NCBI RefSeq assembly: GCF_002407065.1
Contig: NZ_CP023564.1
Location: forward strand, 3,348,001-3,412,000
Length of the DNA: 64,000 nt
Source: Brachybacterium ginsengisoli
GTDB taxonomy: Bacteria; Actinomycetota; Actinomycetes; Actinomycetales; Dermabacteraceae
Direction of reading: 5' to 3'
Of this stretch, positions 7,786 to 16,345 are shown piece after piece; position 1 is the stretch's first letter, and every line of letters begins with the position of its first letter. The notes under the pieces were generated by a model. The model saw only the letters and a program-made list of their open reading frames with translations, was not told where the DNA came from and made no database searches. The position numbers and the translations under genes were made by a program.

Positions 7786-9321
7786 ATGACCGACTCCGCC
7801 CCTCCCCCGCTGCTCGAGACCGACGTGCTGGTCGTCGGCGCCGGACCCACCGGTCTGATGGCCGGACTCGTGCTCACCCGACGCGGCGTGCCCGCGCTGG
7901 TGATCGACCCCAAGGCCGGCCCCACCCGGGAGTCGCGGGCGATCGTGCTCCAGTCCCGCAGCCTGGAGATCCTCGACCAGCTGGACATCGCCGACGCCGT
8001 CCTCGACGCCGCCCAGCCCGCGCTGCGGATCCAGTTGCGCGGAGGCGAGGACCCGGTCCGGGCGGACTTCGCCCTCCAGCAGGAGGGATGGACCCCGTTC
8101 CCCGGTGCGCAGATCTTCGAGCAGAGCCGCACCGAGACGCTGCTGTCGCAGACCCTCGCCGCAGAGGGCGCTCCCGTCCGCTACGGGCACGAGCTGGTCT
8201 CCTTCGCCCCCACCTCCGCCGATGGGGGCCCGCCCGGCATCGAGGCGCTCGTGCACGGCCCGGACGGACCGCTCCGCGTCCGCGCCCGGTGGCTGATCGG
8301 AGCCGACGGCGCCAGCTCGCCGGTGCGCCATCAGCTCGGGCTCGGCTTCGAGGGCATGACCGATGACGCGACCTTCTGCGTCGCGGACCTCCAGGGCGTC
8401 CAGGGCGCCCCCGACGACGCGATCTCCGTGCGGTTCGGCCGGGAGCGCTTCGCCCTGCTCTTCCCGCTCGGTCCCGGCGGGCACGCACGGATGATCTGGC
8501 TGCACGGCGACACGCATCCGGAGCAGGAGCCCGCGCTGGCCGGCGCCCGGGAGGACCTCGGCATCCGCTACGAGGAGGTCGCCTGGTTCTCCGCCTATCG
8601 GGTGCACCACCGGGTCGCGAGCAGCTTCCGCTCCGGGCAGGTGCTGCTGGCGGGGGACGCGGCACACGTCCACTCCCCCGTGGGCGGGCAGGGCATGAAC
8701 ACCGGACTGCAGGACGCCCACCACCTCGCGAACCTGCTCGCCGACATCGCCGACGGGCATCTGGACCCCTCCGCGATCGACCGCTACGAGCGGGAGCGCC
8801 GACGCGTCGCCCTGCTCCTCATCGGGGCGACGGACCGCGCCTTCGGGGTCATCGCCCGCTCCGGACGGGGCACCGCCTTCGTGCGCCGGCGCGCCCGCGA
8901 CGTGCTCGCCATCCTCGCGCCCCGCCTCCTGGCCACGCGTTTCGGCGCCTTCGCCGGAGGGCTGCTGGGCCAGTACCGGATCCACTACCACCCCGTGCCG
9001 AGGGGCGAACCGGTGCCGCGATGGGCGAGCGAGGGAGCCGTCGGCCGGCGCCTGCGGCCGACGGACGAGAACCGTGCCGCGCTGCGGGCGATGACCTGGC
9101 AGCTGCACACCTACGGCGGCGAGGCGGCCCGCCCTGCTGTGCCGGAGCACGTCGAGGGTCCGCTCGCCTTCCCCGCGGACCCCCGCGGCCGGCTGCGCGC
9201 TGACCATCTGTACCTGGTGCGGCCCGACGGGTTCGTCGCCGCGGCCCTCCCGCTGCACGCCGGCTCCGCCGCGGTCTCCGATGTCGATGCGGCGCTCGCG
9301 GCGTACCGGATGGTGCGGTGA
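7786..9321 (+). CDS. FAD-dependent aromatic-ring-type monooxygenase
   Basis: A 511-residue group A flavin monooxygenase. It has the N-terminal GxGxxG (VVGAGPTGLMAGLVLTRRG, about 16-34), the middle motif GADGASSPVRHQLG, and the FAD ribityl motif GDAAHVHSPVGGQGMNTGLQ near residue 290. It also has the C-terminal thioredoxin-like extension typical of PheA/MhpA/TetX-like hydroxylases. It is expected to insert oxygen into an aromatic or polyketide-like substrate using NAD(P)H. GAGGAG precedes the ATG. It stands alone without ring-cleavage genes. Confidence 0.85.
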   Translation: MTDSAPPPLLETDVLVVGAGPTGLMAGLVLTRRGVPALVIDPKAGPTRESRAIVLQSRSLEILDQLDIADAVLDAAQPALRIQLRGGEDPVRADFALQQEGWTPFPGAQIFEQSRTETLLSQTLAAEGAPVRYGHELVSFAPTSADGGPPGIEALVHGPDGPLRVRARWLIGADGASSPVRHQLGLGFEGMTDDATFCVADLQGVQGAPDDAISVRFGRERFALLFPLGPGGHARMIWLHGDTHPEQEPALAGAREDLGIRYEEVAWFSAYRVHHRVASSFRSGQVLLAGDAAHVHSPVGGQGMNTGLQDAHHLANLLADIADGHLDPSAIDRYERERRRVALLLIGATDRAFGVIARSGRGTAFVRRRARDVLAILAPRLLATRFGAFAGGLLGQYRIHYHPVPRGEPVPRWASEGAVGRRLRPTDENRAALRAMTWQLHTYGGEAARPAVPEHVEGPLAFPADPRGRLRADHLYLVRPDGFVAAALPLHAGSAAVSDVDAALAAYRMVR

Positions 9322-9371
9322 GCGGCGGACCGCTGCAGCGGGGCCCAGGCCTCCACGCATAGTGTTCTCGC

Positions 9372-9710
9372 ATGCACCTCAGCGAGATCACCGATCGGAT
9401 CGAGAAGCTCTCCGAGCAGTACGCGGAGGTCTACGGCATCGAGACCTCGGCCCAGTGGGCGCTGTTGAAGCTCACCGAGGAGGTCGGCGAGCTGGCCCAG
9501 GCGCATCTGACCGCGACGGGGCAAAGCCGGGACCGTGGTCGCAGTGCGGAGGAGCGCGCCCAGGACCTCGCCGAGGAGCTCGGCGACGTGATCGGCATGT
9601 GCCTCGTGTACGCGCGTCTGCAGGGCATCGACCCCGAGCAGGCGGTGGCGGACAAGTGGTTCCGCTACGAGGGCGACGTGGCTGACCCCGACGCCCCGCC
9701 GGCCACCTGA
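9372..9710 (+). CDS. MazG-like nucleotide pyrophosphohydrolase
   Basis: A 112-residue all-alpha protein with the EExxE-12-28-ExxD pattern of the MazG/all-alpha NTP-PPase family: KLTEEVGELAQAH supplies the first acidic cluster and EELGDVIGMC the second. It probably hydrolyses a nucleoside triphosphate to the monophosphate with magnesium as house-cleaning. There is no Shine-Dalgarno; TAGTGT at 9360-9365 lies 6 nt before the ATG, suggesting a leaderless mRNA. Confidence 0.85.
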   Translation: MHLSEITDRIEKLSEQYAEVYGIETSAQWALLKLTEEVGELAQAHLTATGQSRDRGRSAEERAQDLAEELGDVIGMCLVYARLQGIDPEQAVADKWFRYEGDVADPDAPPAT

Positions 9711-9739
9711 GACCGGGCTCCGGACCCGCGGCGGCCGCC

Positions 9740-11176
9740 TCAGGGTCGAGCCGACGCCAGCTGCCGGGCCGACTCGTCCACCTCGGCCCGCCAGGCCTCG
9801 TGCAGCGCGGTGAGCTCCCGGACCACCTCGGGATGCTGCGCGGCGAGGTCCACCGTCTCGTCGATCCCGGCGAGGGTCGCCGTGGCCGGGCTCAGCTGCA
9901 GCCCTTGACCGATGTCGGTGTGCTCGACCTGCAGGATGCTGCGACGCACGGCGGAGTCCGGGTCGACGTACCGCAGCTTCCACTGCGGGGTGCGCACCGA
10001 CCACTGGAAGGTGCAGTCGGTGTGGAGGACCTCGTGCACGGGCGCGGTGGGGTCCTCGCAGGACTCGCGCAGGTCGATGCCGTCGCCGACATCGCCCTCG
10101 CGCGGCTCCAGCCCGGCAGCGGCGAGCAGGGTCGGGGTGAGATCGAGGGAGCTCACCAGCGCTCTGGACACCGAGCCGGGCTCGGTCACGCCGGGCCAGG
10201 AGATCAGCATCGGGGTGCGGACACCACCTTCGAAGAGGGTGTACTTCGAGCCCTCGAGCGGGGTGTTGCGCCCGTAGTTGCAGCGGGAGCCGCCGTTGTC
10301 GGTCATGTAGATGACGATCGTGTTCTCCGCGAGCCCGGCTGTCTCGAGGTGCGCCCGCAGGCGACCGATCTCGCGGTCCATGATCTCGAGCTGGGCCAGG
10401 TAGTACTGGCGGCCGTTGTCGAGGTTCGGCTCCACGGCCCCGTCGTACCAGTCGAGGTACTCGCTGGTCTCGGCGTCGAAATCGGGATGCTGCGGCAGGC
10501 CGCGGGCGTCGAGCTCGTGCTGGGGCAGCTGCCAGGCGAAGTTGTGGACGGCGTTGAACGCGACCATCGCGAAGAAGGGCCGCTCGTCGGGGGCGTCGAC
10601 GAAGTCGATCGCCCGTTCCACGAACTCCTCGGTGAGATGGCGCTCGCAGTCCACCCGCTCCTCTCCCTCCCACATCGGGGAGACGCCGTGGCGGGCGGCG
10701 GCCTCGCCGTAGGCCTGCTCGTGGGCACGGGAGTGGTGGAGGTAGTGCAGGCGGCCCATCGACTGCGCCGCGAGCCCGTAGAACGAGGTCTCGAAGCCGT
10801 GCCGGGGCGGGCAGGACCGGCTGCCCGGCTCGTCGGCGCCGTAGTGGATCTTCCCGAAGCAGCCGGTGCGGTAGCCGCCCTCGAGCAGCCTCTCGGGCAG
10901 GGTGGAGATCTGCTCGGGCGCCATCGCGGAGTCCGTGAACCAGTGCGCACCCCAGCGGGCCTGATGCACGCCGGTGATCAGACCCGCCCGTGACGGGCTG
11001 CAGATCGGGGCGGTCACGTAGGCGTTGTCGAACACGCGGCCCTCTGCGGCGAGCGCATCGAGGTGCGGCGTCGAGACCTCGGGGTCGATGCCGCGGAATC
11101 CCAGGTCACCGAAGCCGTGGTCGTCGGAGACGATCAGGACGATGTGGGGACGCCGCGCGTCCGACGACGTCGCCAT
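9740..11176 (-). CDS. Type I sulfatase
   Basis: A 478-residue alkaline phosphatase-superfamily sulfatase. The metal-binding start is present (LIVSDDHGFGDLGF, about 14-27). The formylglycine motif is CSPSR with Cys59, followed by AGLITG. Later TDNGG (MTDNGGSRCNYG) supplies further metal ligands. Cys59 must be oxidised to formylglycine by a maturase that is not encoded here. No signal peptide is evident, so it probably removes sulfate from imported oligosaccharides in the cytosol. Its start is 3 nt from the stop of the Gfo/Idh gene, so the two form an operon; the neighbouring importer and beta-galactosidase suggest sulfated galactose-containing glycans. Confidence 0.9.
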   Translation of the reverse strand: MATSSDARRPHIVLIVSDDHGFGDLGFRGIDPEVSTPHLDALAAEGRVFDNAYVTAPICSPSRAGLITGVHQARWGAHWFTDSAMAPEQISTLPERLLEGGYRTGCFGKIHYGADEPGSRSCPPRHGFETSFYGLAAQSMGRLHYLHHSRAHEQAYGEAAARHGVSPMWEGEERVDCERHLTEEFVERAIDFVDAPDERPFFAMVAFNAVHNFAWQLPQHELDARGLPQHPDFDAETSEYLDWYDGAVEPNLDNGRQYYLAQLEIMDREIGRLRAHLETAGLAENTIVIYMTDNGGSRCNYGRNTPLEGSKYTLFEGGVRTPMLISWPGVTEPGSVSRALVSSLDLTPTLLAAAGLEPREGDVGDGIDLRESCEDPTAPVHEVLHTDCTFQWSVRTPQWKLRYVDPDSAVRRSILQVEHTDIGQGLQLSPATATLAGIDETVDLAAQHPEVVRELTALHEAWRAEVDESARQLASARP

Positions 11177-11179
11177 GGC

Positions 11180-12352
11180 TCAGGCCTGGCCCTCGTCGAA
11201 GTAGCGACGGACCTCGTCGCTGACCGGCGGCACGTCGTAGGGGATGCCGTCGTGACGGATCGACTCGGCGCCGTACACCCCGGTGGCCACGGCCTCGCGG
11301 GCGGCGACGGCGGAGACGTCCGTGGTGCCGCCGTGGCGCACGAAGCCCAGGAACTCGGCGACGAGGCTGGGATCCGCCCCGCCGTGGCCGCCGTCGGCCC
11401 GGGCGATGACCTCGACCGCGTCCGGTCGACCCGGACCGGACCGGCGGGACTCCCACAGATGGATCTGGTCGCCGCTGCCGTCGCCCATGTTCTCGATCCG
11501 GCCGGCGTCCCCGATCACCGTGTAGTTGCGGAAGTAGTCGGGGGTGAAGTGGCACTGCTGATAGGAGGCGAGCACCCCGTTGTCCAGACGCATCTGGATC
11601 ATGGAGATGTCCTCGACGTCGATGACGGGGTTGAGCTCCTTCTGGGCGGTGGGCGGCCAGATGTCCTCGTCGTACCAGTCCCCCATGAGCCGGTCGGAGT
11701 TGTCCCGACGGTCGGCGATGTCCCCGTACACGGCCAGGTCGCCGATCCCCGAGACACGACGGGTGTACCCGCCGGCCAGCCAGTGGATGACATCGATGTC
11801 GTGGGCGCCCTTCTGCAGCAGCAGGCTCATGGACTTCGCCCGCTCGGCGTGCCAGTCCTTGAAGTAGAAGTCGCCACCGGCGCCCACGAAGTGCCGGCAC
11901 CAGATCGCCCGCACGCGGCCGATGCGGCCCGAGTCCACGATCGCCTTCATCTGGCGCACCACCGGCATGTGGCGCATGTTGTGGCCGATGTACAGCCGCG
12001 ACCGCTTCTCCTGGGCCAGCGCGAGCATGGCGTCTGCGTCCTCGAGGCCGATCGCCATCGGCTTCTCGCAGAAGGTCGGGATCCCCGCCCCGAGAGTCGC
12101 GAGCGCGACCTCGGCATGGGCGAAGTCCGGGGCCAGGATCATGACCGCGTCGACCTCGTGGTCGGCCAGCAGCTGTTCGACGGAGTCGACGGTCGCGACG
12201 TCCTCGCCGAGCGTCTCGCGGGCCTTCGCCCGGCGCCCCTCCTCGGGATCGGCCACGACGGTGATCGCGGAGCCCTCGCCCGGCTTGTGGGCGTGCAGGG
12301 AGAGGTAGTGGCGGGCGCCGAAGCCGACGACGCCGATGCGGAGGTCTTTCAT
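11180..12352 (-). CDS. Gfo/Idh/MocA-family oxidoreductase
   Basis: A 390-residue protein with an N-terminal Rossmann start (LRIGVVGFGARHYLSLHAH), the EKP signature (FCEKPMAIGLEDAD) near residue 100 and the large C-terminal sheet domain. Such enzymes oxidise or epimerise sugars or their acids with NAD(P). It heads a two-gene minus-strand operon with the sulfatase and is divergent from the ABC permease at 12553, sharing a 200-nt region that holds two LacI-type operators. Confidence 0.88.
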   Translation of the reverse strand: MKDLRIGVVGFGARHYLSLHAHKPGEGSAITVVADPEEGRRAKARETLGEDVATVDSVEQLLADHEVDAVMILAPDFAHAEVALATLGAGIPTFCEKPMAIGLEDADAMLALAQEKRSRLYIGHNMRHMPVVRQMKAIVDSGRIGRVRAIWCRHFVGAGGDFYFKDWHAERAKSMSLLLQKGAHDIDVIHWLAGGYTRRVSGIGDLAVYGDIADRRDNSDRLMGDWYDEDIWPPTAQKELNPVIDVEDISMIQMRLDNGVLASYQQCHFTPDYFRNYTVIGDAGRIENMGDGSGDQIHLWESRRSGPGRPDAVEVIARADGGHGGADPSLVAEFLGFVRHGGTTDVSAVAAREAVATGVYGAESIRHDGIPYDVPPVSDEVRRYFDEGQA

Positions 12353-12438
12353 GGGATGGCACCGCTTTCGAGTGGGGGTCCGGCCAGTCTCTCCTCCGCC
12401 GCCGTCGTGTCGTGGGCTCGGATCGCGACTCGGACCGG

Positions 12439-12476
12439 GTGAACCGATTTACAAGAGTCGTGAAAGCATTTACGAT
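12439..12476 (+). promoter_or_regulatory. Promoter with two LacI-type operators upstream of the sugar ABC operon
   Basis: TTTACA at 12448-12453 and TACGAT at 12471-12476 are 17 nt apart, a good sigma-70-type promoter for the plus strand. Two related half-palindromes, GTGAACCGATTTAC (12439-12452) and GTGAAAGCATTTAC (12460-12473), start 21 nt apart, two helical turns. They cover the -35 element, the spacer and part of the -10. A LacI-family repressor bound here would block initiation. The first site matches the site at 18247 in 12 of 15 positions. Confidence 0.7.
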
Positions 12477-12552
12477 CTGCATCACCCTGTCAAGCAGAGC
12501 CACGGAGGCCCACTGCACTCCCTCGCCAGGGTCGACCGAGAGGACACCGCTC

Positions 12553-13578
12553 GTGACGACGCGAAGCACTGCTCAGCCGGAGGCGCCACCCGCCGCACCG
12601 GCTCCGGCGAACGAGCCTCACCCCGGCTCCGACAGCAGCGGGGCGTCCCGCGGGCGCCCGCCGCGATCCCTCCGCTCCCGGCTGCGGCGCGACTGGCAGA
12701 TGCTGGTGCTGATGATCCCCGGGGCTCTCGCGCTGCTGCTCTTCTTCTACATCCCGATCTTCGGAAACGTCATCGCCTTCCAGGACTACCAGCCCTATTA
12801 CACGATCTCCGAGGCGCCGTTCGTGGGCCTGACGAAGTTCGTGGAGCTGTTCCAGGACGATCGCTTCGGGCTCGCGCTGCGCAACACGCTGATCTACGCG
12901 GCCTTCCAGCTAGTGCTCTTCTTCCCGCTGCCGATCCTGCTCGCGCTGATCGTCGACTCGATGATGAGCCAGCGGCTGCGCAAGGCGTTCCAGTCCATCG
13001 TGTACCTGCCCCACTTCCTCTCCTGGGTGCTGGTCATCGCGCTCTTCCAGCAGATGCTGGGCGGCGCGGGCCTGATCAACCAGGCGATGGTGCGCTCCGG
13101 CCTGGACCCCATCCCGTTCATGACGAACTCGGACAGCTTCGCGCTGCTGATCGTCGCGGAGGTGGCCTGGAAGGATGCCGGCTGGGGAATGATCATCTTC
13201 CTCGCCGCGCTCGCCTCGATCGACCAGTCGCTCTACGAGTCCGCGGCCTCCGACGGCGCCGGGCGCTTCCGCCGCACCTGGCACATCACCCTGCCCGGCA
13301 TGCGCCCGGTGATCGTGCTGCTGCTGATCCTGAACCTCGGCTCGATCCTCACCGTCGGCTTCGAGCAGTTCATCCTCCAGCGCGACGCCGTCGGCGCGGA
13401 CACCGCCGAGGTGCTGGACACCTACTCGTACTACACCGGCGTGATCGGCGGCGACTGGTCGATCGGCGCCGCCGCCGGCCTCGCCAAGGGCATCGTCGGC
13501 ACGATCCTCATCCTCCTGGCCAACAAGGTCGCCCACCTGCTCGGTGAGGACGGCATCTACCGCGGGAGGCCCCAGTGA
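12553..13578 (+). CDS. Sugar ABC transporter permease (LplB/YtcP-like type I)
   Basis: A 341-residue inner-membrane permease. After a Pro/Ala-rich cytosolic tail of about 50 residues come six predicted membrane segments and the EAA-loop pattern (YESAASDGAGRFRRTWHITL) that contacts the ATPase. GTG at 12553 is preferred over an in-frame ATG at 12412, which would include the promoter region. It overlaps the next permease as GTGA. No ATPase is encoded here, so a shared MsiK-like ATPase elsewhere is likely. Confidence 0.86.
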   Translation: MTTRSTAQPEAPPAAPAPANEPHPGSDSSGASRGRPPRSLRSRLRRDWQMLVLMIPGALALLLFFYIPIFGNVIAFQDYQPYYTISEAPFVGLTKFVELFQDDRFGLALRNTLIYAAFQLVLFFPLPILLALIVDSMMSQRLRKAFQSIVYLPHFLSWVLVIALFQQMLGGAGLINQAMVRSGLDPIPFMTNSDSFALLIVAEVAWKDAGWGMIIFLAALASIDQSLYESAASDGAGRFRRTWHITLPGMRPVIVLLLILNLGSILTVGFEQFILQRDAVGADTAEVLDTYSYYTGVIGGDWSIGAAAGLAKGIVGTILILLANKVAHLLGEDGIYRGRPQ

Positions 13579-14534
13579 CCGCACGCACCGCTCCCTCGTC
13601 CACCTCTCGCTCCCTGCCCCTGCACCAGAGGATCTGGCGGTTCGCCTTCGGGCCCTCGACCCGGCCCGCCTGGATGGAGAAGCCCAGCGCTCCGCTGGCC
13701 ATCGCGAAGACCGTCGTGATCGCCACGATCTCGCTCGCGGTGATCGTGCCGATGCTCGTGGTCGTCTCGACCTCCTTTGCCTCGGGCGAGCAGATCCGGG
13801 ACGCCGGCGGCTACGTCCTGTTCCCCACCGATCCGACGCTCGAGGCGTATCGGACGATCTTCTCCAGCCCGCTGGTGTTCCGCTCGCTCGGGGTCAGCGT
13901 CTTCGTCACGGCGGTGGGCACGCTGCTGGCCCTGTTCGTGACCATCTGCATGGCCTACGCGCTGAGCCGCCCCGTGCTGGGCGGGAAGTTCATGCTGATG
14001 GCGATCATCCTGACGCTGTTCTTCAGCCCAGGCCTCATCCCCATGTTCCTGATGATCAAGCAGCTGGGGCTGCTGAACTCGATCTGGTCGCTGATCCTCC
14101 CGGGCGCCTTCGCCGGTTTCAACTTCATCGTGATGCGCTCGTTCTTCATGGGGATCCCGACGGAGCTGACGGAGGCGGCCCGCATCGACGGCGCGAGCGA
14201 CTTCCGGATCCTCCGCACCGTGGTGCTGCCCCTGTCCAAGGCGGTCATCGCCGTGATCGGCCTGTTCTACGCCGTCGGGTTCTGGAACTCGTTCTTCAAC
14301 GCGATGCTCTACATCAACGACCAGACCCTCTGGCCCGTCCAGATGATACTGCGCAGCTACGTCATCCAGGGCACCTCGCTCACCGCCGACCAGCTCGGCG
14401 TCCAGCAGGCGCCGCCCCCGCAGTCGATCAAGATGGCCGTCGTCGTCGTGGCGCTGGCGCCGATCGTGCTGGTCTACCCCTTCCTCCAGAAGTACTTCTC
14501 CAAGGGCGTCATCACCGGCGCCATCAAGGGCTGA
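13575..14534 (+). CDS. Sugar ABC transporter permease (LplC/YtcP-like type II)
   Basis: A 319-residue permease with six membrane segments and the EAA motif (TEAARIDGASDFRILRTVVL). It pairs with the permease at 12553 through a 4-nt GTGA overlap. The C-terminus ends with KYFSKGVITGAIKG, typical of CUT1 permeases. A GC-rich hairpin separates it from the binding-protein gene. Confidence 0.88.
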   Translation: MTARTAPSSTSRSLPLHQRIWRFAFGPSTRPAWMEKPSAPLAIAKTVVIATISLAVIVPMLVVVSTSFASGEQIRDAGGYVLFPTDPTLEAYRTIFSSPLVFRSLGVSVFVTAVGTLLALFVTICMAYALSRPVLGGKFMLMAIILTLFFSPGLIPMFLMIKQLGLLNSIWSLILPGAFAGFNFIVMRSFFMGIPTELTEAARIDGASDFRILRTVVLPLSKAVIAVIGLFYAVGFWNSFFNAMLYINDQTLWPVQMILRSYVIQGTSLTADQLGVQQAPPPQSIKMAVVVVALAPIVLVYPFLQKYFSKGVITGAIKG

Positions 14535-14556
14535 ACCACCCCCTCCCTCCCCACCC

Positions 14557-14577
14557 GGTGCCCCGCCGCGGGGCACC
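14557..14577. terminator. Hairpin between permease and binding-protein genes
   Basis: GGTGCCCC (14557-14564) pairs with GGGGCACC (14570-14577) around a 5-nt loop, with no T-tract. Lying inside an operon, it more probably stabilises or partly terminates the transcript so that permease and binding-protein levels differ. Confidence 0.5.
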
Positions 14578-14596
14578 CCCATGAAAGGAAACCCGG

Positions 14597-16240
14597 ATGC
14601 GATTCGAGATCCGACGACGTGACCTCCTCGCCCTCACGGGGGCCGCCGCCATGACTGCGGGCACCGTCGCCTGCAGCAGCGGGAGCGGCGGAGGCAGCGG
14701 CGGCGCTGAAGCCTCCGCCACGCTGAAGCTGCCCACCTACAAGCCGCTCGAGGGGCTCACCCCCGATCTCCCCGGCAACGAGGAGGGCCTGCACAACGTG
14801 TTCCTCAAGGCGCCGGAGGAGCTCATCGCCACCACCGACGCGGCACCGATCACCTCGGGCGAGATCACGGCGCTGACCCAGACCTTCGCCACCCCGCCCA
14901 CCCCGATGGACAGCAACGCGATGTGGAAGCGCCTGAACGAGGCGCTCGGCGGCACGCTGAAGCTTGACATCGCGATCGACTCCTACCCGGAGAAGTTCGC
15001 GACCATCCTCGCCTCCGGCGATCTGCCCGACCTCATGTGGGTGCCGCCGAACCAGGGGATCCCGAACATCGGCCCGATGCTCGAGTCCCAGTTCACCGAC
15101 CTCACCGAGCACCTCAGCGGCGACGCCGTCCTGGAGTACCCGAACCTCGCCGCCCTGACCCCGGGCTCGTGGCGCACCGCGGTGGTCAACGGCAAGATCT
15201 GGGGCGCGCCGATCCCGTCCACCCCGTTCGGCCAGGTCTACCTCGGCAACCCGAAGGTCTGGGAGGAGGTGGACGGCTTCCAGTCCACCAGCGCCGAGCA
15301 GTTCCTCGAGAAGTGCAAGGAGCTCCTGATCCCCGGCAAGCGCTGGGCGCTCGAGCCGTTCCTGCCCAACGCCTTCCACATGTTCTCCCAGTGGTTCGGG
15401 GTCCCCAACCAGTACCGGGTGAACAAGGACCGCACGCTGACCGCGTCGCACCAGCTCGACGAGTACCTCGAGACCCTCGAGTACGCGCAGAAGGTGTTCA
15501 GGGCGGGCGCCTTCTACCCCGACCTCAACCACGCCGAGACGTCCCAGGACTTCTCCAACGGCTCGATCGCGGCCCTGGTCTCGGTGGGCCCGCGCGGTGC
15601 CGCCGAGTACCGCAAGGACAACCCGGAGCTGCTGGCCGACATCATGGTCCCCTTCTCCGCGGTGAAGGGTCGCCGCCCCGTCTACAACATGGGCTACGGC
15701 ACCGTGGGCTTCACCCCGCTGAAGAAGACCGACGACGCGGCGAGGATCAGCGAGCTGCTGAACCTGATCAACTGGCTCTCCGCCCCCTTCGGCACCGTCG
15801 AGTACATGCAGAAGAACTACGGCACCGAGGGCAAGGACTACGAGGTCAAGGACGGCAACTACGTGCCGATCGGCGACGCCTCGGCCGATGTCCCGGGCCT
15901 CGCCAGCGCGCTGAACATCATGACCGCCGGCGAGGGAGTCATCTACAACTCGGTCGCCGACGACTCCGAGTACGTCTACGGCAAGGAGAAGGAGCTGCTG
16001 GAGCTGATGATGCGCCGCCCCACCAACGGCCTGTACTCGGACACCAATTCGTCCAAGGGCGCCGAGCTGAGCGAGCGTCTGAACGACGTGCGCAACGACG
16101 TCATCCAGGGCCGCAAGACGATCGACGACTACAAGGCCGCGGTCAAGGACTGGGAGGAGGGCGGCGGCCTGAAGATCCTCGAGGAGTACGCCGCGGTCCT
16201 GCCGGAGGACGTGCCGGTCACGCCGAGCACCTCGCTGTGA
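14597..16240 (+). CDS. Sugar ABC transporter substrate-binding lipoprotein (large, LplA-like)
   Basis: A 547-residue extracellular binding protein, longer than the usual 420-450 and typical of LplA/YtcQ-like proteins that bind oligosaccharides. The signal has a twin-arginine-like start (RRRDLLALTG) and a lipobox ending at Cys26 (TVAC), so the mature protein should be lipid-anchored outside the membrane. A Ser/Gly-rich linker follows. AAGGAAA precedes the ATG. It delivers substrate to the two permeases upstream. Confidence 0.88.
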   Translation: MRFEIRRRDLLALTGAAAMTAGTVACSSGSGGGSGGAEASATLKLPTYKPLEGLTPDLPGNEEGLHNVFLKAPEELIATTDAAPITSGEITALTQTFATPPTPMDSNAMWKRLNEALGGTLKLDIAIDSYPEKFATILASGDLPDLMWVPPNQGIPNIGPMLESQFTDLTEHLSGDAVLEYPNLAALTPGSWRTAVVNGKIWGAPIPSTPFGQVYLGNPKVWEEVDGFQSTSAEQFLEKCKELLIPGKRWALEPFLPNAFHMFSQWFGVPNQYRVNKDRTLTASHQLDEYLETLEYAQKVFRAGAFYPDLNHAETSQDFSNGSIAALVSVGPRGAAEYRKDNPELLADIMVPFSAVKGRRPVYNMGYGTVGFTPLKKTDDAARISELLNLINWLSAPFGTVEYMQKNYGTEGKDYEVKDGNYVPIGDASADVPGLASALNIMTAGEGVIYNSVADDSEYVYGKEKELLELMMRRPTNGLYSDTNSSKGAELSERLNDVRNDVIQGRKTIDDYKAAVKDWEEGGGLKILEEYAAVLPEDVPVTPSTSL

Positions 16241-16262
16241 CCTGATCCCGACCCGAACCGCT

Positions 16263-16338
16263 GCGGGCCCGACCGGTCTCCCGGTCGGGCCCGCGGTGCG
16301 TCCGGCCGGGAGCGTCGACGATCTGCGCCGACGCTCCC
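16263..16338. terminator. Twin hairpins between convergent genes
   Basis: The first hairpin has perfect 14-bp arms (16263-16276 and 16281-16294) around TCTC. The second has 10-bp arms, GGGAGCGTCG at 16308-16317 and its complement at 16329-16338. Both lie between the stops of the binding-protein gene and the convergent beta-galactosidase gene, so they likely terminate both transcripts. There is no T-tract. Confidence 0.7.
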
Positions 16339-16345
16339 GCCCCGC

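Noticed and set aside
6595..9360. A 921-residue open frame on the minus strand opposite the monooxygenase and SGNH genes
   Set aside because: It is low-complexity Arg/Gly/Pro-rich sequence, antisense to a clear flavin monooxygenase; GC-rich DNA produces such frames by chance.
12412..12552. Upstream ATG start for the first LplB-like permease
   Set aside because: It would translate the promoter and both operators; GTG at 12553 fits the control elements better.
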